A DNA stretch of 64,000 nt from Thalassomonas sp. RHCl1 (GTDB lineage: Bacteria > Pseudomonadota > Gammaproteobacteria > Enterobacterales > Alteromonadaceae): assembly GCF_947387555.1 (NCBI RefSeq), contig NZ_CANDNZ010000022.1:23090-87089 (forward strand), written 5' to 3'. Position 1 is the stretch's first letter; the number at the start of each line of letters is the position of its first letter. The notes under the pieces were generated by a model that did no database searches, was not told the origin of the DNA, and saw nothing but the letters and a program-made list of their open reading frames with translations. The translations under genes and the position numbers were made by a program. Positions 43,038 to 51,716 of this stretch are shown here, piece after piece.

Positions 43038-44495
43038 CGCCTGGGGCAGCTGATTGGCCTGGGATAAAACGCTGGTGCCGGCCTGTTGCAAAATTTGCTG
43101 TTTGGTCATTTGCGAGGTTTCAAAGGCGTAATCGGTATCCTGGATGCGGCCTCTGGATTCCGTGGTATTTTCTGCCATATTGGCGAGATTTTTGATGGTA
43201 TGGTTGAAGCGGTTTTGAATCGCCCCCAGGGTTGCCCGGCTGCTATCTATCTGGGTTAATGCGGCATCTATCACTTCTACCGCGGATTGGGCGCCGGCGG
43301 CATCTGGCCCGGAAATATCCAGATTCTCTATGGCATTTAATGACGCGGTTCCGCCGCTATTGCCGGCAACTCCGGCTGCCCCCAATGCCAGGTAATGGTT
43401 AACGGCGCTGCCGGAAACGCTGATTTTGTCTGCTGAGGACAAGTGTAATTCCGAGCCTTGGTGCACGCCATTGACATGGCCTGACGCCGGGATGCTGGTG
43501 CCGTTTTTTTCCAGTTCAACGGTGGCGGAATTGGAGATGTTAATACCGTCGACGTCTTCGGCCACCAGTTCTATGGCGCCGGCACCGCCGTTAAGGTCGG
43601 GATCGTATACCGCAAAATAGCCGTTGCTGGTAAGATCTGCGGCGAGTTTTTCCATATCCCCCGCATAATCGGCGAGATCAAAGCTGTCGACAGCATCATA
43701 ACTCGAGCCGTTATAACCTTTGACGAATTCCAGGGTGCCGGTATCGGCCGAGGTTAAATTCTGGATGCGGGTGGTTAATTGTGCACTGGCACCTATGCCC
43801 GGTACGGCATTGTTCAGGGTGTCGGCGATCACCGCGGCGGCATCGCCGGCGGCCAGGCTGACACTGGTGCCGTTGATATTCCAGTTATCACTGGTGAGGG
43901 GATCGTCTGTGCCCATCTCTCCCGCCAGCAGGAAACCTATGTTGGAGACGCCGGTATGCCTGGGTTCTCCGTTGACCTGGTAGGCGCCTATGGCATCGGA
44001 GGAAAAATCTTTTAAGGTGATATTTAAAGTTTCATTGGCATTGGCGCCGACCTGAAACCCCCGGGTGCCAAAGCTGCCGTCGAGTAGATTCATGTCGCCG
44101 AAATGAGTGCTTTCTGTGATCAGGGTCAGCTCCTGTTGCAGGCTGCTCATTTCCTGTTGCAGCGCATCACGGTCTTCAAGGTTGTTGATGCCGTTGGCGG
44201 CTTGCAGGGATAACTCGCGCATCCTTTGTAAAATGGCGGTGGATTCGACTAAGGCCCCTTCAGCGGTTTGCGCAATAGAGATACCGTCGCTGGCGTTTCG
44301 CTGAGCCAGGTTAAGGCCGTTGATTTGTGAAGTCAGGTTGCCGGAAATTTGAATGCCAGCAGCATCATCTTTGGCGCTGTTGATACGCATGCCGGAAGTT
44401 ATGCGTTGCATAGACGTCGCCAGGCCCTGGGTCGATTTCGCCAGATTACGCTGTACATGTAGGGATTCAATATTACTGGTTACGACCAATGCCAT
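43020..44495 (-). CDS. Flagellin
   Basis: This protein is 491 residues from ATG 44495 (MALVVTSNIESLHVQRNLAK); a longer frame adds 18 non-family residues and is rejected. The N-terminal D0/D1 region has GMRINSAKDDAAGIQISGNL and the C-terminal region has SRATLGAIQNRFNHTIKNLA and ILQQAGTSVLSQANQLPQAA, both classic. The middle (about 170-400) is a large, Gly/Asp/Ser-rich variable domain, roughly 200 residues longer than the shortest polar flagellins. No other flagellar gene is in the window, so this is an isolated or extra flagellin. A sigma54-type promoter lies upstream. Confidence 0.95.
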   Translation of the reverse strand: MALVVTSNIESLHVQRNLAKSTQGLATSMQRITSGMRINSAKDDAAGIQISGNLTSQINGLNLAQRNASDGISIAQTAEGALVESTAILQRMRELSLQAANGINNLEDRDALQQEMSSLQQELTLITESTHFGDMNLLDGSFGTRGFQVGANANETLNITLKDFSSDAIGAYQVNGEPRHTGVSNIGFLLAGEMGTDDPLTSDNWNINGTSVSLAAGDAAAVIADTLNNAVPGIGASAQLTTRIQNLTSADTGTLEFVKGYNGSSYDAVDSFDLADYAGDMEKLAADLTSNGYFAVYDPDLNGGAGAIELVAEDVDGINISNSATVELEKNGTSIPASGHVNGVHQGSELHLSSADKISVSGSAVNHYLALGAAGVAGNSGGTASLNAIENLDISGPDAAGAQSAVEVIDAALTQIDSSRATLGAIQNRFNHTIKNLANMAENTTESRGRIQDTDYAFETSQMTKQQILQQAGTSVLSQANQLPQAALSLL

Positions 44496-44815
44496 AAAAA
44501 TTTCCTTGCCACGGTTATTGCCATAAGCCTCCTTGTCGTGGCTATGCATTAACGTGATGACTTACTTAATAAAAACGCCCAAAGAAAATTCCGGCAATCT
44601 TTTGACGTTGTGATGCCTTTATGGCTTAAAGCATGAATGATGCCAGTAAGTCATTTTTTCCCGAACCGGGCTAAATTCCTGTGTTATTGGGGAGTTATCT
44701 GCCGGTGCTCTTATGGATTAAAAAGCACGGCATAAAAACTATGGGGTAAGGCGGCAAAGGCATGCCCGTAAACTGATCTGGCGGCAGTTTTTCGCCGTGA
44801 AAATGCGTGAATATC
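44496..44815. other. Flagellin upstream region
   Basis: These 320 bases hold the flagellin leader and candidate promoter, and on the left-running strand the 3' end of the lipoprotein gene. A weak hairpin CGGC/GCCG around 44780-44796 may end the lipoprotein transcript. No gene is seen. Confidence 0.4.
44630..44645 (-). promoter_or_regulatory. Sigma54-type promoter of flagellin
   Basis: On the minus strand TGGCATCATTCATGCT matches the sigma54 consensus well, with GG and GC separated by exactly 10 bases. It would give a leader of about 120 bases before the flagellin ATG. A sigma28 match with correct spacing was not found. Confidence 0.5.
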
Positions 44816-45514
44816 TTAGTTCATTAGCAGGTCGCAAAGACTCTGGCCCGGGGTTATCTGAGGCTCGCTTGAAGACTTGATAATTTTCCCGCTATCTATA
44901 TCGATCTGATGCAAGGTTCCCCGGCTGGGATAATCGCTTACAGCCATCAAGATGTTATTGCACAGCGTCGGGGTAACCGAGCGCCAGGCAATATCTACCC
45001 GCCAGTTTTTTGTGATTGAATAACAGTGGCCCCGGGTATAATCGGCACTTGCTAAGGGAGTAGGGACGCAGGCGATCAAGGCTTTTTCGCTGGTGATGAC
45101 CCTGGAGTTTGCACTGAGCGTCAGCGGATGCTCCCGCCAGTGGTTATCGGTTTTTATTTGGGTATGACCGGTTTCATCGAGCAGGTAGAGCTGTTTTTTA
45201 TAGAAAAATAACTGCTCAACCGCCTGGGTCTGTGGCCACTCTATTTGCCGGTTGAGCTGCTTGTTGATAAATACCAGGTAAGGGTGGTTAATGTTTTTGC
45301 CGTCAACTTTAAAACCTGCGAGATAAAGTCCTTCCGGGGTATCAAAGGCATAATAGGCATTGTCTAAACCGGTGTTCACCTCAGCCAGAGGTGAAAATAC
45401 CCTGCCGTCATAGCGCCATTGTAACTTGGATTTTTCCACAACGGCGCAGGCATTTAACCAGGAACAAAGCAATATCACGCCGGATTTACAGAGGTTTTTC
45501 AAGATATCTTTCAT
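44816..45514 (-). CDS. Putative lipoprotein of unknown function
   Basis: This 232-residue protein has a signal peptide with a lipobox-like WLNAC (Cys at about residue 23). The rest has repeated short strands (YLAGFKVDGK, YLVFINKQLNR, QLYLLDETGHTQIK), suggesting a small beta-propeller-like domain. It overlaps the L,D-transpeptidase gene by 29 bases, so the two are co-translated and may work together at the cell wall. Family not recognised. Confidence 0.65.
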   Translation of the reverse strand: MKDILKNLCKSGVILLCSWLNACAVVEKSKLQWRYDGRVFSPLAEVNTGLDNAYYAFDTPEGLYLAGFKVDGKNINHPYLVFINKQLNRQIEWPQTQAVEQLFFYKKQLYLLDETGHTQIKTDNHWREHPLTLSANSRVITSEKALIACVPTPLASADYTRGHCYSITKNWRVDIAWRSVTPTLCNNILMAVSDYPSRGTLHQIDIDSGKIIKSSSEPQITPGQSLCDLLMN

Positions 45515-46151
45515 AATAGCTATGAATGGTAAAAGGTGTGCCGGGATTAAAAAAACCTTGTGAGAACAGCAGGTTTCTGTCTTTGGGGTGTAAATGGATA
45601 CAGCCGTGCGAGTTTTTAAAAGTCACCGGCAGGTTCGCACTTACCTGGGCTTCATTTTCCGGTGTGGTATGAAAAAATTGTCCCGACAAGGTTTCGTCGC
45701 CGTCCAGTTGCTTATTGTTATTGCGATCTTCAAACCACATGATCACCACGGGACCAAAATCATTGAAGACCCAGGTCGGCGGCACGGTTCTTATTTGGTA
45801 TAACTCAAAATGTAAGCGGATGATGTCTTTTCTTGATATGGCGTGATCTTTTTTAACCGAGGCCCAGGTTTGCGGCTTGATGCGGTACCAGACATCATTG
45901 ATTGACGGTTTGTCCTGTAGCGGCGTGCCCCACTTGATGCCGGATAATTTCCAGCTCGGGGTCAGGTAAACCTTGGCTTTGGCAATAATATATTCCCCCG
46001 GCCAGGTAGGCTCTTCCGGCATACGCGGGTCGGTGCCGCCGGTTGACGGCCCGCTCCAGGCCTCATAGCGGCCAGCGACTTTTACTTGGTTGTTGCCGGT
46101 GATGTGTAAAGCGAGCAGTAATTTTTGCCCGGGGAAGAAATGCAATTCCAC
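45486..46151 (-). CDS. L,D-transpeptidase (YkuD-like)
   Basis: This 221-residue protein contains the catalytic motif of L,D-transpeptidases, SHGCIHL (about residues 184-190), where Cys is the nucleophile, preceded by LPVTFKN. These enzymes make 3-3 peptidoglycan crosslinks or attach proteins. The start is a GTG at 46151, with an in-frame stop immediately before it, and no signal peptide is visible, which is odd for a periplasmic enzyme. It may depend on an unusual export route or be truncated at the N-terminus. It overlaps the following lipoprotein gene. Confidence 0.75.
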   Translation of the reverse strand: MELHFFPGQKLLLALHITGNNQVKVAGRYEAWSGPSTGGTDPRMPEEPTWPGEYIIAKAKVYLTPSWKLSGIKWGTPLQDKPSINDVWYRIKPQTWASVKKDHAISRKDIIRLHFELYQIRTVPPTWVFNDFGPVVIMWFEDRNNNKQLDGDETLSGQFFHTTPENEAQVSANLPVTFKNSHGCIHLHPKDRNLLFSQGFFNPGTPFTIHSYYERYLEKPL

Positions 46152-46314
46152 TTATATGCCTTAAGTCTGCAATTATTCTTCCCCATTAGTATTGATTATT
46201 TTGCCTTCAATACAAAGTTACCATGTGGTTATTTGAGCGGTTTGTCGCCCTGTTTGCTTCGCCTCCCAAAGATGGAAAAGCTCTTTAGGGGAGGCCCACT
46301 GAAAGTGGCCCTAA

Positions 46315-47475
46315 TTAATCCCATAAGCCCTGATAAATGGCAACCATTTCATCAATTGAGGGCTCTACAGGATTATTGGCCGGTGAACCCGATGCAAGTG
46401 CTTGTTGCGCCATGGTTGTTGTCAGGGCAAAAAACTCTTCGCGCTTAATGCCAAACTGTTGTGGTGTCGGTACCGCCAGTTCCTGGTTTAAAGCCTTAAG
46501 CTCAGCCAATAATTTTTGGTTGGCATCTTGTGTTGTGTCTTTGGGGGCGGCAATGCCCATGGCGCAGGCACAGTCGGCATAACGTGCTGGTGCTCCGGGG
46601 ATAGAAAAAGCGGTGACGGCAGGCAATAACATGGCATTTGATAATCCGTGCGGGACGTGGAAGAAAGCACCGATCGGACGGCTCATGCCATGAACCAAGG
46701 CAACCGAAGCATTGGAAAAAGCAATACCGGCAAGGGTTGCTCCCAGCATCATGGCTTCGCGCGCCTGGTGATCGTCTCCCTGGTGATAGCTGGTGCGCAG
46801 ATTGGGCGCCAACAGTTTCATGGCGCTAATGGCCTGGCTGTCGCTGTAGGGACTGGCTTTTTTGCTGACATAGGCTTCGATGGCATGGGTGAGGGCATCA
46901 ATGCCGGTATCGGCGGTAATACGCGGCGGTAAGCTTAACGTCAGTTTGTAATCGACTAACGCGGCAACCGGCATAAAACCAAGGCCAACGCACAGCATTT
47001 TTTCATCACTGCTCTCGTCTGTGATCACTGTAAAGCGCGTCACTTCAGAACCAGTGCCTGCGGTTGTCGGTACGGCAATCACAGGTAACCCCTGCTCGTT
47101 AACCTGGCGGGGGAAGCGGTAATCTTTCATTTCACCGCCGCATAGTGCCAGAATTGAGATAGCTTTGGCGCTGTCTATCGGGCTACCGCCGCCTAAGGCA
47201 ATAATACAGTCATAGTTGCCGGCACGTGCCATGGCAACACCGTCCCGGATAGAGGCGACTGTAGGTTCAGGTACGGTTTGATCAAAGATATCACTTTGGA
47301 TCCCCTGCGGTGTGAGCCTTTGTGTTATTGCTGCCACATAACCCAGTTCGACCATCATTTTGTCTGTCACAATCAAGGGGCGCTGACAGCCCAAACTTGC
47401 GAGTACATTTGATATTTCCAGTGAGGCATCTGCGCCGATTTGCATAATACGCGGCAAAATAATTTGTGATGACAT
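46315..47475 (-). CDS. Iron-containing alcohol dehydrogenase
   Basis: This 386-residue group III dehydrogenase has a Rossmann-like NAD(P) region with GGGSPIDSAKAI (about residues 96-107), VPTTAGTGSEVTRF (about 137-150) and metal-binding histidines in VALVHGMSRPIGAFFHVPHG. It interconverts alcohols and aldehydes with NAD(P). AAGGAAG precedes the ATG. It lies 265 bases past prpF on the same strand but beyond a hairpin, so it is probably a separate unit, though near the propionate genes. Its substrate is not determined. Confidence 0.92.
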   Translation of the reverse strand: MSSQIILPRIMQIGADASLEISNVLASLGCQRPLIVTDKMMVELGYVAAITQRLTPQGIQSDIFDQTVPEPTVASIRDGVAMARAGNYDCIIALGGGSPIDSAKAISILALCGGEMKDYRFPRQVNEQGLPVIAVPTTAGTGSEVTRFTVITDESSDEKMLCVGLGFMPVAALVDYKLTLSLPPRITADTGIDALTHAIEAYVSKKASPYSDSQAISAMKLLAPNLRTSYHQGDDHQAREAMMLGATLAGIAFSNASVALVHGMSRPIGAFFHVPHGLSNAMLLPAVTAFSIPGAPARYADCACAMGIAAPKDTTQDANQKLLAELKALNQELAVPTPQQFGIKREEFFALTTTMAQQALASGSPANNPVEPSIDEMVAIYQGLWD

Positions 47476-47698
47476 GATAATCTTCCTTTTAAATGAAAAG
47501 TCGCCATCAACAATAATACGCAGAGCATTGTTGCTGGTTAAGTTCCAGGGCCTTGCCTGTCATTGGCTGCCGGGGATTTCAGCACATTATACTACAAGAA
47601 GTTTTGTGATTTATGTACTTGATTGATGGCGGTGGTATCCTCGGGATATGAATGGCCTGGCAAGCTCAGTTGGTGCAATGCTACCGGATTGCTATCTA

Positions 47699-47721
47699 AA
47701 GGGAAGGCGGGGCCTTCCCTT
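47699..47721 (-). terminator. Terminator after prpF
   Basis: A perfect 10-bp stem (AAGGGAAGGC / GCCTTCCCTT) has a 3-base loop and lies 20 bases past the prpF stop on the minus strand. Confidence 0.75.
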
Positions 47722-47740
47722 GGGACTATTATTTATATGC

Positions 47741-48919
47741 TTAAAAAGTATCACCCGGGATACGTACCCAGCCTTCCATTAATACCCGGGCGCTTCGACT
47801 CATGATGGCTTTGTTCACTGCCCATTCGCCGTTTTGCTCGCTAGCCTGGGCGCCTACTTTTAAGGTGCCTGAAGGGTGGCCAAAGCGTACCGAATCTCGT
47901 TCACCACCGCCTGCTGCCAGGTTCACTAAAGTGCCCGGGATGGCTGCAGCTGTGCCTATGGCAACGGCGGCGGTACCCATCATGGCATGATGTAATTTCC
48001 CCATAGACAAGGCGCGTACCTGTAAATCGATATCGTCTTTGCTAATTTGCTTGCCGCTGGAAGACTGGTAATCACTTGGTGGGGCAACAAAGGCGACTTT
48101 CGGGGTGTGCTGGCGTTTGGCGGCTTCATCAATATGGCCGATCAAACCCATCTTAACGGCGCCATAAGCACGGATGGTTTCAAAACGCGCCAGCGCCTGT
48201 TCATCGTTATTGATATCGTCCTGCAATTCGCTGCCGGTATAACCGATTTCATCGGCATTTAAGAAGATGGTCGGGATACCGGCATTGATCATGGTCGCCT
48301 TGAAGGTACCTATGCCGGGGACTTCCAGGTCATCTACCAGGTTGCCGGTCGGGAACATGGCGCCTTCGCCGTCGGCAGGATCGATAAATTCCACTTCGAC
48401 TTCCGCCGCCGGGAAAGTGACGCCGTCCAGTTCGAAATCGCCGGTTTCCTGAACTTCACCGTTGGTCATAGGGACATGGGCGATAATGGTTTTCTTGATA
48501 TTGGCCTGCCAGATATGCACTGTGGCGATACCGTTTTCAGGAATACGCTGTGCATCGACTAAACCGCTGCTGATAGCAAAAGAGCCTACCGCCGCGGTGA
48601 GGTTGCCGCAGTTACCGCTCCAGTCGACAAAAGGCTTGTCTATCGCCACCTGGCCGAAAAGGTAATCAACGTCATGATTGGCCTGACTGCTTTTCGATAA
48701 GATCACTGTTTTGCTGGTGCTTGAAGTGGCGCCGCCCATACCGTCGGTTTGTTTGCCGTAGGGGTCCGGGCTGCCAATCACTCTGAGTAAAATGGCGTCT
48801 CGTGCCGCACCGGGCACTTGTGCCGCTTGTGGCAGGTCTTCGAGATTAAAAAATACGCCTTTACTGGTACCGCCGCGCATATAAGTAGCGGGGATTTTTA
48901 TTTGCGGGACATGGCTCAT
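47741..48919 (-). CDS. prpF: PrpF, AcnD-accessory isomerase
   Basis: This 392-residue protein has the diaminopimelate-epimerase-like fold of PrpF. The start IKIPATYMRGGTSKGVFFN is characteristic; the active-site region includes DWSGNCGNLTAAVGSFA (about residues 99-115), then GDFELDGVTFPAAEVEV. PrpF supports AcnD by isomerising trans/cis-aconitate-type intermediates of 2-methylcitrate. It is the last prp gene. A strong hairpin sits between acnD and prpF. Confidence 0.95.
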   Translation of the reverse strand: MSHVPQIKIPATYMRGGTSKGVFFNLEDLPQAAQVPGAARDAILLRVIGSPDPYGKQTDGMGGATSSTSKTVILSKSSQANHDVDYLFGQVAIDKPFVDWSGNCGNLTAAVGSFAISSGLVDAQRIPENGIATVHIWQANIKKTIIAHVPMTNGEVQETGDFELDGVTFPAAEVEVEFIDPADGEGAMFPTGNLVDDLEVPGIGTFKATMINAGIPTIFLNADEIGYTGSELQDDINNDEQALARFETIRAYGAVKMGLIGHIDEAAKRQHTPKVAFVAPPSDYQSSSGKQISKDDIDLQVRALSMGKLHHAMMGTAAVAIGTAAAIPGTLVNLAAGGGERDSVRFGHPSGTLKVGAQASEQNGEWAVNKAIMSRSARVLMEGWVRIPGDTF

Positions 48920-48956
48920 GGATGATATTCCTCGTCCTGTTGAATGGGTTTATTAT

Positions 48957-48984
48957 AAAAGTGCCCGCTTTAACGGGCACTTTT
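48957..48984 (-). terminator. Intrinsic terminator inside the prp operon (acnD-prpF)
   Basis: A perfect 11-bp stem (AAAAGTGCCCG / CGGGCACTTTT) with a 6-base loop has a T-rich tail on the minus strand. It lies 27 bases past acnD and 38 bases before prpF. Confidence 0.85.
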
Positions 48985-49010
48985 ATTATCGAAGCTGAAC
49001 TTAAGTCAGC

Positions 49011-51602
49011 TTAAGCGTTTTCTGACTCCAGGAAGTCTTGGGCAAAGCGCTGCAGTACTCCGCCGGCCTCATAGATAGAAACTTCTTCAGCAGTATCGAG
49101 GCGGCATTTAACCGGCACTTCAACCGACTCACTGTTTTTACGGTTGATCACTAAGGTCAGCTCAGCCCCCGGAGTACGTTCACCGATAATATCGAAGGTT
49201 TCTGTGCCGTCGATGCCGTAGGTATTGCGGGTATCACCGGCTTTAAATTCTACCGGCAGAACGCCCATACCAATAAGGTTAGTACGGTGGATACGCTCGA
49301 AACCTTCGGCAACGATGACTTCAACACCCGCCAGACGTACGCCTTTGGCGGCCCAGTCGCGAGATGAGCCCTGGCCGTAGTCGGCACCGGCAACAATGAT
49401 CAGCGGCTGCTTACGCTCCATATAGGTTTCAATGGCTTCCCACATACGGGAAACCGTGCCTTCAGGTTCGATACGGGCCAGTGAGCCCTGTTTGATCTCG
49501 CCGTTCTCCCGCACCATTTCGTTGAGCAATTTCGGGTTGGCGAAGGTGGCGCGCTGGGCGGTCAGGTGATCGCCGCGGTGGGTGGCGTAAGAGTTAAAGT
49601 CTTCTTCCGGCAGACCCATTTTATCCAGGTAGGCACCGGCGGCGCTGTTTAGCTGGATGGCATTGGACGGCGATAAGTGATCTGTGGTGATATTATCCCC
49701 TAAGACCGCCAGCGGACGCATGCCTTTCATGGTGCGTTCACCGGCTAATGCGCCTTCCCAGTAGGGCGGACGACGGATATAGGTACTTTGCGGGCGCCAG
49801 TTATAAAGCGGGTTGTTGTCTTCACCGTAATCAACGGTGAGATCAAACATAGGCTCGTAAACCTTGCGGAATTGATCCGGTTTTACGCTTTTGGCGATAA
49901 CCGCATCAATTTCTTCATCGCTTGGCCAGATATCTTTTAAGGTGATGTCATTACCCTGAGCATCCTGGCCTAACACATCTTTTTCGATATCAAAGCGGAT
50001 AGTACCGGCAATGGCATAGGCGACTACCAGAGGGGGAGACGCCAGGAAAGCCTGCTTGGCATGAGGATGTATACGACCGTCGAAGTTACGGTTACCGGAC
50101 AGTACTGCCGTAGCGTATAGATCCCTGTCTAAGACTTCTTTTTGGATTTGAGGATCTAAGGCGCCGCTCATACCGTTACAGGTGGTACAGGCAAAACCGA
50201 CAATACCAAAGCCCAGTTGTTCCATTTCAGGCAACAGGTTGGCTTCTTCCAAGTAAAGCTGGGCGGCTTTTGAACCCGGGGCAAAAGAAGTTTTTACCCA
50301 AGGCTTACGGATCAGACCTTTGGCATTGGCGTTGCGGGCCAATAAACCTGCAGCCACTACGTTTCTCGGGTTACTGGTGTTGGTACAGCTGGTGATGGCG
50401 GCAATGATCACCGCGCCGTCCGGCATCAGACCTTCTTCATTTTCTACCGTACCGGCAATGCCTTTGGCTGCCAGCTCTGAGGTAGGTACCCGGCGGTGCG
50501 GGTTGGAAGGTCCGGCGATGTTACGGCAAACCGTCGACAGGTCAAATTTCAGTACCCGCTCGTATTCGGCGTCTTTGAGGCCACCGCTCCAAAGGCCTGC
50601 TTCTTTGGCATAGGTTTCTACCAGTTTCACCTGCTCATCTTCACGGCCGGTAATTTTCAGGTAATCTATGGTTTGTTCGTCGATATAGAACATGGCGGCG
50701 GTGGCACCGTACTCCGGAGTCATATTGGAGATGGTTGCCCGGTCACCTAAGGATAAGTCTTTTACCCCTTCGCCGTAAAACTCCAGGTAGCTGGAAACGA
50801 CTTTTTCGTTACGTAAGAATTCGGTGATTGCCAGGACAATATCTGTGGCGGTAATGCCTGGCTGGCGTTGCCCGGTGATCTCTACGCCGATAATATCAGG
50901 CAGGCGCATATAAGAGGCGCGGCCCAACATGACGCTTTCGGCTTCCAAACCGCCGACACCAACGGCGATGACACCTAAGGCATCAACATGCGGGGTATGG
51001 CTGTCGGTACCTACCAGGGTATCCGGGAAAGCAACGCCGTCACGGGCTTGTACTACCGGAGACATTTTCTCCAGGTTGATTTGGTGCAAGATACCGTTGC
51101 CCGGCGGGATGACATCAACGTTTTTAAAGGCGGTTTTGGTCCAGTTGATAAAGTCGAATCTGTCTTCGTTGCGGCGATCTTCGATGGCGCGGTTTTTCTC
51201 GAAGGCGTCTTTATCAAAACCCGGGTGCTCTACTGCCAGTGAGTGATCAACAATCAGCTGGGTGGGTACTACCGGATTCACTTTGGACGGATCACCGCCT
51301 TTTTCGGCGATGGCATCACGCAGACCGGCAAGATCTACTAATGCCGTTTGGCCGAGAATGTCATGACAGACGACACGGGCCGGGAACCAGGGAAAATCAA
51401 GATCCCTTTTACGTTCAATAATTTGTTTTAAGGAGTCGGTCAGGCTCGCCGGGTCGCAGCGGCGTACCAGGTTTTCTGCCAGTACCCGTGAGGTATACGG
51501 CAGTTTGTCATAACTGCCCGGCTGAATGGCTTCAACGGCGGCGCGGGTATCGAAATAATCGAGTTTAGTGCCGGCTAAGGGTTTGCGGTTGTTTGTATTC
51601 AT
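49011..51602 (-). CDS. acnD: AcnD, Fe-S 2-methylcitrate dehydratase
   Basis: This protein is 863 residues from ATG 51602 (MNTNNRKPLAGTKL); a GTG four codons earlier is an alternative. It is an aconitase-superfamily [4Fe-4S] enzyme with cysteines in ITSCTNTSNP and FACTTCNGMSG, and a C-terminal swivel domain containing GADYGQGSSRDWAAKGVRL. It dehydrates 2-methylcitrate to 2-methylaconitate, replacing PrpD. The pairing with prpF identifies it as AcnD rather than AcnA. Confidence 0.95.
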   Translation of the reverse strand: MNTNNRKPLAGTKLDYFDTRAAVEAIQPGSYDKLPYTSRVLAENLVRRCDPASLTDSLKQIIERKRDLDFPWFPARVVCHDILGQTALVDLAGLRDAIAEKGGDPSKVNPVVPTQLIVDHSLAVEHPGFDKDAFEKNRAIEDRRNEDRFDFINWTKTAFKNVDVIPPGNGILHQINLEKMSPVVQARDGVAFPDTLVGTDSHTPHVDALGVIAVGVGGLEAESVMLGRASYMRLPDIIGVEITGQRQPGITATDIVLAITEFLRNEKVVSSYLEFYGEGVKDLSLGDRATISNMTPEYGATAAMFYIDEQTIDYLKITGREDEQVKLVETYAKEAGLWSGGLKDAEYERVLKFDLSTVCRNIAGPSNPHRRVPTSELAAKGIAGTVENEEGLMPDGAVIIAAITSCTNTSNPRNVVAAGLLARNANAKGLIRKPWVKTSFAPGSKAAQLYLEEANLLPEMEQLGFGIVGFACTTCNGMSGALDPQIQKEVLDRDLYATAVLSGNRNFDGRIHPHAKQAFLASPPLVVAYAIAGTIRFDIEKDVLGQDAQGNDITLKDIWPSDEEIDAVIAKSVKPDQFRKVYEPMFDLTVDYGEDNNPLYNWRPQSTYIRRPPYWEGALAGERTMKGMRPLAVLGDNITTDHLSPSNAIQLNSAAGAYLDKMGLPEEDFNSYATHRGDHLTAQRATFANPKLLNEMVRENGEIKQGSLARIEPEGTVSRMWEAIETYMERKQPLIIVAGADYGQGSSRDWAAKGVRLAGVEVIVAEGFERIHRTNLIGMGVLPVEFKAGDTRNTYGIDGTETFDIIGERTPGAELTLVINRKNSESVEVPVKCRLDTAEEVSIYEAGGVLQRFAQDFLESENA

Positions 51603-51626
51603 AACATAATCCACAGAATATTAATG

Positions 51627-51665
51627 GAAAAGGGGAGCCGGTGTTGTGACTCCGTTCCCCTTTTC
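51627..51665 (-). terminator. Stem-loop between prpC and acnD
   Basis: A perfect 10-bp stem (GAAAAGGGGA / TCCCCTTTTC) has a 19-base loop. Its T run is within the stem, so it may be a leaky terminator or a processing/stability element. Confidence 0.55.
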
Positions 51666-51716
51666 GTAATTATTGAAGTGTTTAGCTGTTACTATTTTAG
51701 CTAAACTTTAGGCCAA

